The position numbers and the translations under genes were made by a program. Positions 50,498-60,302 of a DNA stretch of 64,000 bases are shown here, in pieces (position 1 is the stretch's first letter; each line of letters starts with the position of its first letter). Below the pieces are notes generated by a model, which was given only the letters and a program-made list of their open reading frames with translations, searched no databases and was not told the DNA's origin. The DNA is taken from assembly GCA_027920525.1 (NCBI GenBank), contig CP115858.1, positions 3,348,001 to 3,412,000 of the forward strand. Reading direction: 5' to 3'. Source of the DNA: Chryseobacterium daecheongense (GTDB taxonomy: Bacteria > Bacteroidota > Bacteroidia > Flavobacteriales > Weeksellaceae).

Positions 50498-52105
50498 ATG
50501 AAAAGTATTTTTAAAACAACAATATTATCCTTAGCTGTTATTGTAAGTGTATCTTCTTGTAATGATGCATTGGATATCACTCAGGCGGGAGAACTGAATG
50601 GTGAGTCGACATTCACTAATACAAACGATTTAGATAAATATCTTAATGGTGCTGTATATACTAGTTTAGATATTACCAATAATTTATTTTTATCTGCTCA
50701 AATAACTGATGAGTTGGGGATGGGGCCTCAGAATTCTGAGTTGGCACTTAGTGCTCATCAATTTTACCTTGATATTACTAATGGACCTACTTCTGGTATC
50801 TGGCTCGGGAATTATACAACAATAAATAGGGCTAACAGGCTTTTGGTAGGAGCCAAGGGTATAGTGCCGGCAGAGTCTGAACGAGCTAGATATAATAATG
50901 TGGTTTCGCAGACTAGACTAATAAGAGCATTTTCTTATTTTACTCTTTTGTCCTATTTTTCTACGGACATGAAAGATCCTAATGCTTTAGGGGTTATGCT
51001 AATAGAAGATGTCCCTGAGTTGACAGAAACTAAACCAAGGGTTGCGAATTCTCAAATTTTTGCATTAATTGATGCGGATATCACCTTTGCAGAAAGTAAT
51101 TTGACAACCAGTGGTGATTATTACAGGATTACGAAAAATTTTTTAAATGCCTTTAAAGCAAGGTATTATTTATACAGAGGTATGTATCCTCAAGCTAAAG
51201 CTGCGGCACAGGCGGTGTTAAATACTTCTGGTTTATCACTTACGGTGGCAAGTCCTCCTAATCCAGGTAATCTGGCTCAAAATAATCAGGCTCATAAAGA
51301 TCTGAATGCATATACTTCCAAGAATCCATACGTTAAAATGTGGAATAATACAGATACTGGTAATCCGAGAGAGTTAATATTTTCTTTAAACAGGCCGCAA
51401 CTTCAAAGCTGGGGAAATATTGTAACTCTGTTTGCAACCAATGCGTCGCAGGCTAATGGATCTATTTTGTATGATATGGGTAGAAAAACTTTTAACCTGT
51501 ATGCTAGTACTCCTGGAGATATTAGGAGGTTTGCGTATATTGATCCTACTGCTGTAATTAATTCCAATTACGCGACTATAGATAATTACAGAGCTTTGGA
51601 TGTGCTTGTGATAGATAAATATCCTGGCAGAGCAACTTTGGCGCCTGATCCAATTCCTACAGATCCTACACGGGAAAAGGTTTTAAGTCAGAATGTATTA
51701 AGAAACGATATTCCAATTTTCAGGTTATCTGAGATGTATTTTATTTTAGCTGAATGCGCTGTTGAAGAAGGTAGTTTCACTACGGCTGCAACACTTATAA
51801 AGAATGTTAGGGATGCGCGTAACTACCTGGGTCCTGTGGATTTACCGGTGTATTCAAGTAAACAGCAGGCATATGTTGATATCCTTTTGGAGAGAAGGAA
51901 AGAGCTCTATTTGGAAGGGCATAGATATTTAGACTTAAAAAGATTGGGAGCAATTGCGGGAGTGGCTATTGATAGGGATCCTACAGACGATGTGAAAACG
52001 ATCCCGGTGACTATACCAATTAATGATTATCGTATGAGATCGCTGCCTATTCCAAGGGCTGAGCTGCAAGGAAATCCAACAATTCAACAGAATCCTGGGT
52101 ATTAA
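50498..52105 (+). CDS. SusD/RagB-family nutrient-binding lipoprotein (first)
   Basis: 535 residues. Lipobox SVSSC with Cys21, then NDALDITQAGELNGES. TPR-like helices follow, with the family blocks VSQTRLIRAFSYFTLLSYFS, FLNAFKARYYLYRGMYPQAK, LSEMYFILAECAVEEGSFTT and the C-terminal ILLERRKELYLEGHRYLDLK typical of RagB/SusD, ending in NPTIQQNPGY. It lies on the cell surface and forms the lid of the SusC transporter encoded 19 bases upstream. Confidence 0.94.
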   Translation: MKSIFKTTILSLAVIVSVSSCNDALDITQAGELNGESTFTNTNDLDKYLNGAVYTSLDITNNLFLSAQITDELGMGPQNSELALSAHQFYLDITNGPTSGIWLGNYTTINRANRLLVGAKGIVPAESERARYNNVVSQTRLIRAFSYFTLLSYFSTDMKDPNALGVMLIEDVPELTETKPRVANSQIFALIDADITFAESNLTTSGDYYRITKNFLNAFKARYYLYRGMYPQAKAAAQAVLNTSGLSLTVASPPNPGNLAQNNQAHKDLNAYTSKNPYVKMWNNTDTGNPRELIFSLNRPQLQSWGNIVTLFATNASQANGSILYDMGRKTFNLYASTPGDIRRFAYIDPTAVINSNYATIDNYRALDVLVIDKYPGRATLAPDPIPTDPTREKVLSQNVLRNDIPIFRLSEMYFILAECAVEEGSFTTAATLIKNVRDARNYLGPVDLPVYSSKQQAYVDILLERRKELYLEGHRYLDLKRLGAIAGVAIDRDPTDDVKTIPVTIPINDYRMRSLPIPRAELQGNPTIQQNPGY

Positions 52106-52122
52106 TTAAAAAAAACTTAGAA

Positions 52123-52926
52123 ATGAAAACAATAAAGTATATATATCTATTTCTTGTTTGTCTTGTTATGTCATGTACAAATGATGAAATTCATTACGAA
52201 GGTGAGCCATATTTACATTTTGTAACTTCAGGTTCGGATCAATTAATAGAACAGGGTAGTGGACATAAAGATGTTGAAGTTAAATATGGGACAATTTCGC
52301 AGGTATCTGGAGATAAGGAGGTTAAATTAGTTTTAGATCCAAGTTCAACTGCAAAAGAGGGAGTTGATTTCCAACTTGTGAAAGGTACTGATAATCCTTC
52401 GGGTAAAGTTAATGGAGTTTTCGTTGTGCGATTGTTGGAAAGCGGAGCGACCAGTGTGGCTAAAAAAGCTGTTTTTAAATTACAATCGAATTCTATTCAG
52501 AATGCTATTATAGATTATCAAACATATACAATGAGTATGTCATTGAAATGCTCGGCTACGTTGATGAATGCTAATTTTAAAAATACAGAGGCTTTTTGGA
52601 ATACTCCAAATGGAAATTATGATATTGTTCAATCGTCAACGACAAATCAATTGAAGGTAAAGGACTTTTTGGACGTAGGTATAGATTTGGTGTTAAATTA
52701 TAATCCGGATACATATGTAGTTACTATTCCGGATCAATATACGGGATCAAACTATAGTGCTGCTCCATATGCCGGAGCTCCAATTTGGGTTAAGCAATCT
52801 ACTGATGCTTCGCAAGTTTCATCATTTAATCCGTGTACGAAGACATTAACTGTGTATGGGAATTATTACCTTAAAGGTACTACGGCGGCTTACGGAAACA
52901 AAAAAGAAGCGTTTGTAGGAAATTAA
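52123..52926 (+). CDS. Surface lipoprotein of a SusCD locus, DUF4843/DUF1735-like
   Basis: 267 residues. Lipobox VMSC with Cys18, then TNDEIHYEGEPYLHFVTSGS. The N-terminal half has the beta-sandwich pattern of DUF1735/DUF4843-type domains, with VKYGTISQVSGDKEVKLVLD and STAKEGVDFQLVKGTDNPSG (a Calx-beta-like strand plan). The C-terminal half (DVGIDLVLNYNPDTYVVTIP) looks like another beta domain. It follows the SusD gene by 17 bases, the usual place for accessory glycan-binding lipoproteins. Ligand unknown. Confidence 0.78.
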   Translation: MKTIKYIYLFLVCLVMSCTNDEIHYEGEPYLHFVTSGSDQLIEQGSGHKDVEVKYGTISQVSGDKEVKLVLDPSSTAKEGVDFQLVKGTDNPSGKVNGVFVVRLLESGATSVAKKAVFKLQSNSIQNAIIDYQTYTMSMSLKCSATLMNANFKNTEAFWNTPNGNYDIVQSSTTNQLKVKDFLDVGIDLVLNYNPDTYVVTIPDQYTGSNYSAAPYAGAPIWVKQSTDASQVSSFNPCTKTLTVYGNYYLKGTTAAYGNKKEAFVGN

Positions 52927-52960
52927 GAACAACCTCACTAAAAAAAGAAAATAATTTAAA

Positions 52961-53611
52961 ATGAAAAAGACGGGAATTATATTGTCAATTTTAGGCTTTA
53001 GCTTCTGTTTTGGACAAAGTGCTGTGCTTTACAATCTTAATAACAATAGATTGTTGTCTAATTCGGTTAATAAAATTGGCGTTGGGGAAAGTGCCGATAA
53101 TGATAATTATGAAGGTTCTCCTTTTTTAGAAAAAGAGTTTTTACCATCAATGATTAAAGGAGAGAGTGGAGCATTTCTTTTAAGATATAATATCTATAAT
53201 GATGAAATTATCTTAAAGAGTGATGATAAATATTATAAAATCCCAAAAGAAGAGGCTGATTATTTTAAAATCAATAATAAATATGTTGTGAGATTGATTA
53301 ATGGGAAATATTATATTGATTCCTCTTCGGATAAAAATAATTATGTAATTGTTCGAAAAGAGAATATAGCCTTTACGCCAGGAAAAGTTGCGGAGAATAC
53401 CTATGATCAAGCTAGATCTCCGAAGTTTTCAAGAACTAAACCGGATTATTTTTTGTTTGATATGGCTAAAAAGGTAATTACTCCATTGAAAAAAGATGAA
53501 ATTAAAGCATTATTTCCTAATAAATCTGAAGAATTAGATCAAAATTTTAAAAAGAATAAATTTAAAAATATTGATGATTTTAATAGTTTATTAAGCATTA
53601 TTGCTTGTTAA
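52961..53611 (+). CDS. Exported protein of unknown function, last gene of the first SusCD locus
   Basis: 216 residues. A signal peptide (MKKTGIILSILGFSFCFGQ) without a lipobox, then SAVLYNLNNNRLLSNSVNKI and a beta-rich body: DDKYYKIPKEEADYFKINNK, KYVVRLINGKYYIDSSSDKN and VIVRKENIAFTPGKVAENTY. The C-terminus is rich in Lys and Asn (KKNKFKNIDDFNSLLSII). No motif is recognised. It is 34 bases after the lipoprotein gene and the terminator at 53633-53662 follows, so it belongs to the operon. Confidence 0.7.
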   Translation: MKKTGIILSILGFSFCFGQSAVLYNLNNNRLLSNSVNKIGVGESADNDNYEGSPFLEKEFLPSMIKGESGAFLLRYNIYNDEIILKSDDKYYKIPKEEADYFKINNKYVVRLINGKYYIDSSSDKNNYVIVRKENIAFTPGKVAENTYDQARSPKFSRTKPDYFLFDMAKKVITPLKKDEIKALFPNKSEELDQNFKKNKFKNIDDFNSLLSIIAC

Positions 53612-53632
53612 ATTAGACATACAAAGAAATTC

Positions 53633-53662
53633 AGGAGGGCCTATTGGAAAATAGGCTCCTTT
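53633..53662 (+). terminator. Terminator-like hairpin after the first SusCD locus
   Basis: AGGAG (53633-53637) and CCTATT (53640-53645) pair with AATAGG (53650-53655) and CTCCT (53656-53660), leaving a GG bulge on the left and a GGAA tetraloop. Only a short T run follows, so termination may be partial. Confidence 0.55.
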
Positions 53663-53882
53663 GGAATTTATAGCTGTTTAATAATTTATAACGATTCTAA
53701 ATAATATTTTTAAGGGTGATAAATGTTTGTTAAAGATATTTTGAATTGTGGAAAATTTGTTTTATTGAAATGTTAAATGTTATTTTTTGTTAAATTTTAA
53801 TCTATGAAGTAAATTATTAATTTTTATATATCGTATTCATCATAATTATCGCCAAATTAAAAAGTTGCCAGTATTAATATTT

Positions 53883-53924
53883 ATTAACATATTTGCTCTC
53901 TTAAATATATTAAAATTTGTTAAT
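53883..53924 (+). promoter_or_regulatory. Inverted repeat abutting the second susC start
   Basis: ATTAACATATTT (53883-53894) faces AAATTTGTTAAT (53913-53924), 11 of 12 positions paired, with the right arm ending at the base before the ATG. The left arm is identical to that of the first susC, and the right arm differs by one base. Confidence 0.55.
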
Positions 53925-56702
53925 ATGAATGTGAAATTGCGTGTTTTAAGTGCTGGAGCATTGTTTTTTTTAGGACAAGCTGCTTTTGCACAGTCTGTGA
54001 AAAAGGACACCTTAACTAAAGAAACTCAAATTGATGAAGTTATAGTTACGGGTTATCAGAAGAAAAAAGCTGATGAAATTACACAGGCTCAATCAGTAGT
54101 CGGAGGTGATGAGATTAGACGAAACACTCCTACTACTTCACTTGGTAACTCTCTTCAGGGTAGAGCTTCTGGTGTTTATGTACAGAGTTTAACAGGACAA
54201 CCAGGTTCTGTAGCTACTATTTTAGTAAGAGGTGTTGCTGGAGTAGGAGGTTCTTCTGAACCTGCTTATGTAGTCAACGGTATGTATATGACCGCTAGAC
54301 AATTCAGTGCTATTAACCCTGCAGATGTTGAATCCATCTCCATTCTTAAGGATGCTGCTGCAACTGCCCAATATGGAGCTAGAGGAGCAAACGGGGTTGT
54401 AGTTGTAACTACAAAATCAGGAAAAGCTGGTAAAACAGTGTATTCATTTGAAACAAAGTTTGGTTTCAGTGAAAAGTTGAAGGATAACAACTTCAAAATG
54501 ATGAATTCAAATGAATTGTTGAACTTTCAGAATCAGTTAGGATTTTTAGGGGTAACACCTTGGACACCTGGCGAAATAGCTCAACTTTCTGCTTTTGATC
54601 ATAATTGGCAAAAAGATATCTTAAGACCATCTTCAATTCAGTCATACCTATTCAGTGCTCAAGGAGGATCAAAAGAGAGTACATTTTACTATTCATTAGG
54701 GTATGATAAAGATACAGGTATCCTAAGGGATATTAACGGCCTAGACAGATATACTGGTAATTTTGCATTTACTAATCAATTAAGTGAAAAATTAAAATTA
54801 GGAGTTAATCTTAGTGCTCAATATCAGGAGACAGATAACTATCTTGATAGATTTAATACTCAGAATCCTTTTGCTGCAATGTACTTATATGCTCCTTATG
54901 AGCCGATATATAATCCTGATGGTAGCTATAACCAAGGTATGAGTGCTGGATCTAACGTGGTTGAACAAGTAAGAAATTATCCTCTTCATGATCAGAGATT
55001 AAGAATTCCTGTTACTGTATTTGGCGAGTATAAGATTATCAATGGATTGAAGTTTAAATCAAACTTTAATGCAATTTATGATTGGTTTATGAGTACGAGC
55101 TGGTTGAAAAAAGGATCTAACCTAGACTTAACGGTTAACGGAACACCAACCGGTCAGCTTGCTAAAAATTCGTTCTATGGTTTTAATTACACATGGAATA
55201 ACTCATTAAACTATACTAAATCATTCGGAGGGCATCACTTTGATGTTTTAGGATTTGTCGAATATAATGACAATTTCAACGAAGTTTTAAATGCAAGTGC
55301 ATATGGTCTAAAGAGTGATCAGATCAGTGTACCTTCTATAACTACTCCGTCAGCGAGAAATACTTTTACAGGTACTAAAACTAGAAATACATTATTCAGT
55401 TTGGCAGGTATTGTAAACTATGATTACCAAGGTAAATACTTAGTTACTGGATCAATTAGGAGAGATGGTTCTTCGAGATTCGGAGCTAACTCTAAGTATG
55501 GTACTTTCTGGTCTGCAAGTGCGGCATGGAATATCGCGAAAGAAGATTTCATGAGTGGAGGTTTTATTAATGATTTAAAATTAAGAGCTTCATATGGTAC
55601 TACAGGTAATGATGGAACTGTTGTTGATTACACTAATGTAACTAATGTTGGTTATGGATTGTATGGAACAAATCCAACTTTGTCTCCTTTGAATACTATT
55701 GGTAACCCAGACTTGAAATGGGAATCTAATGCAATTACCAACCTTGGGGTGGATTATGTATTCTGGAACAGAAGAGTAAGAGGTTCTGTGGAAGTATATC
55801 AAAATAAGAGAAAGGATTTTATCCAGTTGTTCCCTTTTACAACGGAGCAAGGAAGCTATCAACAATACTCCAATGCAGGAGATATGACTCAGAAAGGTCT
55901 TGAAGCTGAACTAAGTGTAGATGTTTTAAAGAATAGAGATTTTACTTGGAATTTGCATGCAAACATTTCTTTCCAAAAAAGTGTATTGGATAAATTATCC
56001 AACGGACAAACTGAAAGAAATCTAGGATACACATATCTAAAAGTAGGTGAAACTCCTTATATGTTCTATAATGTTAGGTTCGCTGGTGTTGATCCTAATA
56101 ATGGTGATGCATTGTACTATGATAAAAATGGGAATGTAACCAATGTTTACAGTGCTAATAATGCAGTTGCAATTGAAGGTAAATCTCCTTTCCCAAAAAG
56201 TTTTGGTGGATTTGGAACTACTTTGCAATATAAAGGATTAGATTTCAGTGCAGATTTTACTTTCAAACTAGGTGGATATACTTATAATAATATGTATTAT
56301 CAAGCGGTTGATCCTTTAAGTGCAGTTTCAGGGTATAATGTTGCTCAAGCGGCAGCTAACTTCTGGCAAAAACCAGGTGATACCGGAGTGTTCCAAAAGG
56401 TTGATTCTAATGGATTGAGAGATTCCGATCAATGGATTGAGAAATCTGATTATTTAAGATTAAGATCTCTTACCTTAGGATATACATTTGACAGGGATTT
56501 CTTTGGAGAAAATGTTCCATTAAACAAAGTAAGATTGTATGTTCAAGGACAAAACTTATTTACGGCAACAAAATTCCACGGAGAACCTGAGGTTTCTCTA
56601 GGATCTGCGGGATCAACTTCTCTTTTTGTTCCTGGATCATATAACCTTTATACTTATCCTGCTGTTAAAACAATTATGGTGGGGATGCAATTTGAATTTT
56701 AA
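53925..56702 (+). CDS. SusC/RagA-family TonB-dependent outer-membrane transporter (second)
   Basis: 925 residues from ATG 53925, chosen by match to the first SusC (MNVKLRVLSAGALFFLGQ, cleavage after AFAQ). TonB box-like segment IDEVIVTGYQ; plug with VESISILKDAAATAQYGARG and GANGVVVVTTKSG; 22-strand barrel ending IMVGMQFEF, an outer-membrane protein C-terminus. It pairs with SusD encoded 13 bases downstream. The protein shares only limited identity with the first SusC outside the signal peptide and plug motifs, so the two import different substrates. Confidence 0.94.
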   Translation: MNVKLRVLSAGALFFLGQAAFAQSVKKDTLTKETQIDEVIVTGYQKKKADEITQAQSVVGGDEIRRNTPTTSLGNSLQGRASGVYVQSLTGQPGSVATILVRGVAGVGGSSEPAYVVNGMYMTARQFSAINPADVESISILKDAAATAQYGARGANGVVVVTTKSGKAGKTVYSFETKFGFSEKLKDNNFKMMNSNELLNFQNQLGFLGVTPWTPGEIAQLSAFDHNWQKDILRPSSIQSYLFSAQGGSKESTFYYSLGYDKDTGILRDINGLDRYTGNFAFTNQLSEKLKLGVNLSAQYQETDNYLDRFNTQNPFAAMYLYAPYEPIYNPDGSYNQGMSAGSNVVEQVRNYPLHDQRLRIPVTVFGEYKIINGLKFKSNFNAIYDWFMSTSWLKKGSNLDLTVNGTPTGQLAKNSFYGFNYTWNNSLNYTKSFGGHHFDVLGFVEYNDNFNEVLNASAYGLKSDQISVPSITTPSARNTFTGTKTRNTLFSLAGIVNYDYQGKYLVTGSIRRDGSSRFGANSKYGTFWSASAAWNIAKEDFMSGGFINDLKLRASYGTTGNDGTVVDYTNVTNVGYGLYGTNPTLSPLNTIGNPDLKWESNAITNLGVDYVFWNRRVRGSVEVYQNKRKDFIQLFPFTTEQGSYQQYSNAGDMTQKGLEAELSVDVLKNRDFTWNLHANISFQKSVLDKLSNGQTERNLGYTYLKVGETPYMFYNVRFAGVDPNNGDALYYDKNGNVTNVYSANNAVAIEGKSPFPKSFGGFGTTLQYKGLDFSADFTFKLGGYTYNNMYYQAVDPLSAVSGYNVAQAAANFWQKPGDTGVFQKVDSNGLRDSDQWIEKSDYLRLRSLTLGYTFDRDFFGENVPLNKVRLYVQGQNLFTATKFHGEPEVSLGSAGSTSLFVPGSYNLYTYPAVKTIMVGMQFEF

Positions 56703-56715
56703 TATTTAAACTACT

Positions 56716-58212
56716 ATGAAAAAGAATAATATAATAAAAATAGGGATAGCCGTTTCAGTTGCTTTCACTTCTCTTGCTCTTACATCATGTGACAGAGAAT
56801 TGGATCAGTCATCATATCTTAATGAGCCTGAAGAAAGTGCTATGACAAGACCTGAGTCGTTCAGACAAGCTCTAGATGGAGTTTATACAGCCTTTAAAAC
56901 TGTAAACCTTAATGGCGTAGGAGGAGTTTCTTATTACGGAGGCGATACAGGAAGTCAACTTATAGTCGCTGACCTAACTTCTGATAATCTTGTAAGAAGT
57001 CCTGCAGGAAGAGGAAGTAATTTTGCTGCATCAAACTTTGAATTTTCTTCTGATAATACTCAAACGACTGGCTTATATGGTGCTGCCTATAATGCAATAA
57101 GCAAAGCAAATTTTGTATTAAAGTATATTGATAATGGTGTTCTTACAGGGGCGGCAAAAGCAAATACTGCTGCTGAAGCAAGAGCTTTGAGAGCTATTAT
57201 GCATTTCGACATTGTAAGAGCTTATGCTAAAATACCTACGCAGTCTACAGATGCAGGATCAAGCATAGGTATTTATTATTCTGATAAATATGACCCCCTT
57301 AATACATCTGCTAGTAGAAATTTAACTGTTTCTCAAGTTTACGATAAAATTATCGATGACTTATTATTTGCAGTTGATAATATTTCTCAAAATGATGCGG
57401 ATAAAGGAAGATTAAGTAAAACTGCTATATATGGTCTTCTAAGTAGAGTATACTTATATAAGGGAGATTATGCTAAAACAGTACAGTATGGAGATTTAGC
57501 ATTGGCTGCATCGCCTAGTTTAACTTCTAAAGCTAACTTTACTTCATTATGGAAAGCTACAAATCTTGATGGAGTATTATTTCAAATTTTGAATTCTGCT
57601 GCTGAAGGTGTGACTGTAGGAGTTGCTTATAACCAAACAATAGGAGGTCAAATAAGATCTGAATTTGTAGCAGATTATGATTTTTTTAATTCTTATCAAG
57701 ATACAGATGTGAGAAAATCAGTATATTTTACTACTTCAAATTATAATGGAAAGACATACAATAATATAACTAAGTATTCTTCTAATGGAGGAGCTCCTAA
57801 CGTTGTAACAGTAAAGTATCTTAGATCTTCAGAAGTTGCATTAAATACTGCTGAGGCTGCATATAAGTCTGGAAATGCTACTAAAGCATTAACTTTGCTT
57901 AATTCTTTAAGATCACAAAGATATGGTACGGCTACTGATCCTTACGTTCCTGGTACAGAATCAGGGCAAGCTTTACTGGATGCTATCTACAAAGAAAGAA
58001 GATTAGAATTAGCTTTTGAAAATGACAGATGGTACACATTGAAGAGATTGGGCTTACCTGTTCAAAGATCTGGAAAAGGTGAGCAATCAAATGGAACTGG
58101 AACCCCCTCTGTTGCACAAACACTAGCAAGTGGAAGCACAAAATGGCAGTGGCCAATTCCACAAACAGCTATCCAACAGAATCCAAACATCAAGCAAAAC
58201 GACGGTTATTAA
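56716..58212 (+). CDS. SusD/RagB-family nutrient-binding lipoprotein (second)
   Basis: 498 residues. Lipobox ALTSC with Cys25, then DRELDQSSYLNEPEESAM. Family blocks are ARALRAIMHFDIVRAYAKIP, TAIYGLLSRVYLYKGDYAKT, YLRSSEVALNTAEAAYKSGN and AIYKERRLELAFENDRWYTL near the C-terminus, ending NPNIKQNDGY like the first SusD. Surface lipoprotein partner of the second SusC. The strong terminator at 58235-58260 ends the two-gene operon. Confidence 0.94.
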   Translation: MKKNNIIKIGIAVSVAFTSLALTSCDRELDQSSYLNEPEESAMTRPESFRQALDGVYTAFKTVNLNGVGGVSYYGGDTGSQLIVADLTSDNLVRSPAGRGSNFAASNFEFSSDNTQTTGLYGAAYNAISKANFVLKYIDNGVLTGAAKANTAAEARALRAIMHFDIVRAYAKIPTQSTDAGSSIGIYYSDKYDPLNTSASRNLTVSQVYDKIIDDLLFAVDNISQNDADKGRLSKTAIYGLLSRVYLYKGDYAKTVQYGDLALAASPSLTSKANFTSLWKATNLDGVLFQILNSAAEGVTVGVAYNQTIGGQIRSEFVADYDFFNSYQDTDVRKSVYFTTSNYNGKTYNNITKYSSNGGAPNVVTVKYLRSSEVALNTAEAAYKSGNATKALTLLNSLRSQRYGTATDPYVPGTESGQALLDAIYKERRLELAFENDRWYTLKRLGLPVQRSGKGEQSNGTGTPSVAQTLASGSTKWQWPIPQTAIQQNPNIKQNDGY

Positions 58213-58234
58213 TAAACAATAATCATATAATATT

Positions 58235-58260
58235 AAACCCTGCTCTAAGCAGGGTTTTTT
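58235..58260 (+). terminator. Terminator after the second SusCD locus
   Basis: AAACCCTGCT (58235-58244) pairs with AGCAGGGTTT (58248-58257), a perfect 10-bp stem with loop CTA, followed by T. Confidence 0.92.
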
Positions 58261-58276
58261 ATTTCCTTTTATTTCT

Positions 58277-58284
58277 TATTTTTG
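58277..58284 (+). promoter_or_regulatory. -7 box of the porin-bshC unit
   Basis: TATTTTTG matches TAnnTTTG, giving a leader of about 60 bases before the ATG at 58351. The leader contains a hairpin at 58312-58339. Confidence 0.5.
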
Positions 58285-58311
58285 CTGTACAAAATGTAAT
58301 ATGAAAACCGT

Positions 58312-58339
58312 TATGGTTCTGTATCACTTTTGAACCATA
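58312..58339 (+). other. Hairpin in the porin gene leader
   Basis: TATGGTTC (58312-58319) pairs with GAACCATA (58332-58339), perfect 8 bp with a 12-base loop. It overlaps a 10-codon frame (ATG 58301, TGA 58331-58333) and ends 11 bases before the porin ATG. Function unknown. Confidence 0.35.
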
Positions 58340-58350
58340 TAAATTAACGC

Positions 58351-60288
58351 ATGAAATATATATTTCTTATCATCCTTTTCTTTGCTAATTTTTTCAATGC
58401 ACAGGTTGTTAATAAAACAGATTCTAACAAGCTTGGAAAAAAACTGGCTGATACTTTAGTCATTGACTCTGGAAAGAAGGATTCTTTAAAAATATTCAAA
58501 CCTACCATCAATGATTATCTTTATCAGACTCAATTTTCTGAAAAGAAAATATTTGATACGGTGATGACTTACGAAAAAACATACATCTTTTCACAATATA
58601 ACAATAAGGATAACTTTGGGAGAGTTCAATTTCCTAATGTGGGGGCGGGATTTAATCCTCTTTCTTATGAGGTGAATGCAGAGCAGAATCTTTCACTGTT
58701 GCCTTCCAATAAATCTTATGGAATTATTGGGATTAATGACGTGAAATATTATGACGTAAAAACTCCAACAGCAACTTTTGTTTATCATAATTCTATAAAG
58801 AACGGAGCGGTTTTAAGATCTACCTACACTCAAAATATTGGGAAGCGATTTAATTTTGCTTTGGAATATATGGGACTGCGATCACAAGGTCTTTACAGGA
58901 ACTCATTGGCAGCTAATAATAATACACTATTCTCTGGACACTATCTAAGTAAGAGCGGAAACTATGAATTATTTGCTCATTACCTGCATCAAAATGTTAA
59001 TAATCAGGAAAACGGGGGAATTGTGGCTGATGATCTGTTCCAGAGTGGGAACAGTGATTTCAGAAACAGAATCAATGCAGAAGTGAATCTTGCATCTTCA
59101 AGTTCGCAATTTGGATACAGAAGATATTATTTAAGCCATCAGTTTACTCCTTTTAACGCTGAAAAATTTCCTTTTAGGATCAGGCATACCATTTTTAACC
59201 AAGGGAATAAATATTATTACTCCCAAAATGCTTTAGAAGGGTATTGGTACGATACACCCGCCGAAATCGTTAATGGTTTTCCTCTTTCAACAAAGAAATA
59301 TTCCAATAATCTAAGCAATACTGTTAGTCTGGTTTGGGATAATGAAAAGTTCAAACTGGATGCAGGAGTGCGTTATCAAATGATAAAGTTTGGAGCAACG
59401 CAAGTTACTCTGCCTACATTACAGATTCCAAATGAGATTAAAGAGAATAGAATTGGAGCAGTAGGAAACTTACAGATAAAGCTTTTAGATAAAATCCAGC
59501 TTAATTCATTTGCGGAATTTTCTAATGGAAGTCAGTTCGGAACTTATGTAAAAACTACTAACAACATTAAATTTGAACCGATCAAAGATTACTTTGTAAA
59601 TGCTAAAGTAAATTTCCAGAGTGCTTATCCTTCTTTTAATTATCTTTTAAATACTTCTGTTTATAATAATTTTAATTATTATAAACAGAATGTTAAAAAC
59701 CAATCGATAACTGAGATTGGTGGGAATATTAATTTAAAATGGTTTAAAACAGAATTGTTTGTTAATTATTTCAGAATAGACAATTTTACTTATCTCGATG
59801 CGGCATCAATGCCTAAACAAAGTCAAGGGTCGCTGAATATTTCTCAGATCGGAGGAGATGCTACATTCAGTTTTGGTAAATATCATTTAAATACAAGAGT
59901 GCAGTTTCAGAACGCGCTAACAAATAAAGATTTGTATCCGATGCCTGGATTTATAGGCCGTGCTAATTTCTTTTATCAGACCAAAGCGTTTAAAAATGCT
60001 GCAGAAATCCAAGCTGGACTGAAAGTTTACTATTTCTCAAAGTTTGCTTCAAGAGAATATTTTCCGATACTTAACGAATACATTTTACCAAGAGCGGATT
60101 CATTTTCAATCGGGGGACAGCCTATTGCCGATGTTTATATCAATATGAAAGTTAAAAAAATGTTCTTCTTTATTGAAGGGCAACAGATAGGTACACTTAT
60201 CTCATCTAATAAAGCCTATGCATTTCCACATTATCCGGTTTATGATTTTAGACTGAACCTTGGAATTGTTTGGTATTTGTTCAACTAA
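58351..60288 (+). CDS. Putative outer-membrane porin (Porin_10-like)
   Basis: 645 residues. Signal peptide MKYIFLIILFFANFFNAQ, then a linker with KPTINDYLYQT and alternating hydrophobic strands throughout (YGIIGINDVKYYDVKTPTAT, KRFNFALEYMGLRSQGLYRN, FQNALTNKDLYPMPGFIGRA), ending in FRLNLGIVWYLFN, an outer-membrane barrel C-terminus with a terminal aromatic-Asn. This plan fits the putative porin family Porin_10 found in Bacteroidota. It would be a large outer-membrane barrel. It is 14 bases from bshC, so co-transcribed. Substrate unknown. Confidence 0.8.
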   Translation: MKYIFLIILFFANFFNAQVVNKTDSNKLGKKLADTLVIDSGKKDSLKIFKPTINDYLYQTQFSEKKIFDTVMTYEKTYIFSQYNNKDNFGRVQFPNVGAGFNPLSYEVNAEQNLSLLPSNKSYGIIGINDVKYYDVKTPTATFVYHNSIKNGAVLRSTYTQNIGKRFNFALEYMGLRSQGLYRNSLAANNNTLFSGHYLSKSGNYELFAHYLHQNVNNQENGGIVADDLFQSGNSDFRNRINAEVNLASSSSQFGYRRYYLSHQFTPFNAEKFPFRIRHTIFNQGNKYYYSQNALEGYWYDTPAEIVNGFPLSTKKYSNNLSNTVSLVWDNEKFKLDAGVRYQMIKFGATQVTLPTLQIPNEIKENRIGAVGNLQIKLLDKIQLNSFAEFSNGSQFGTYVKTTNNIKFEPIKDYFVNAKVNFQSAYPSFNYLLNTSVYNNFNYYKQNVKNQSITEIGGNINLKWFKTELFVNYFRIDNFTYLDAASMPKQSQGSLNISQIGGDATFSFGKYHLNTRVQFQNALTNKDLYPMPGFIGRANFFYQTKAFKNAAEIQAGLKVYYFSKFASREYFPILNEYILPRADSFSIGGQPIADVYINMKVKKMFFFIEGQQIGTLISSNKAYAFPHYPVYDFRLNLGIVWYLFN

Positions 60289-60302
60289 AATCATAACACC
60301 AG

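Larger units (their letters stand above)
53612..53924 (+). other. AT-rich intergenic region between the two SusCD loci
   Basis: 313 bases. It holds the terminator-like hairpin at 53633-53662 and the inverted repeat in front of the second susC (53883-53924). No gene was recognised. Confidence 0.6.
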
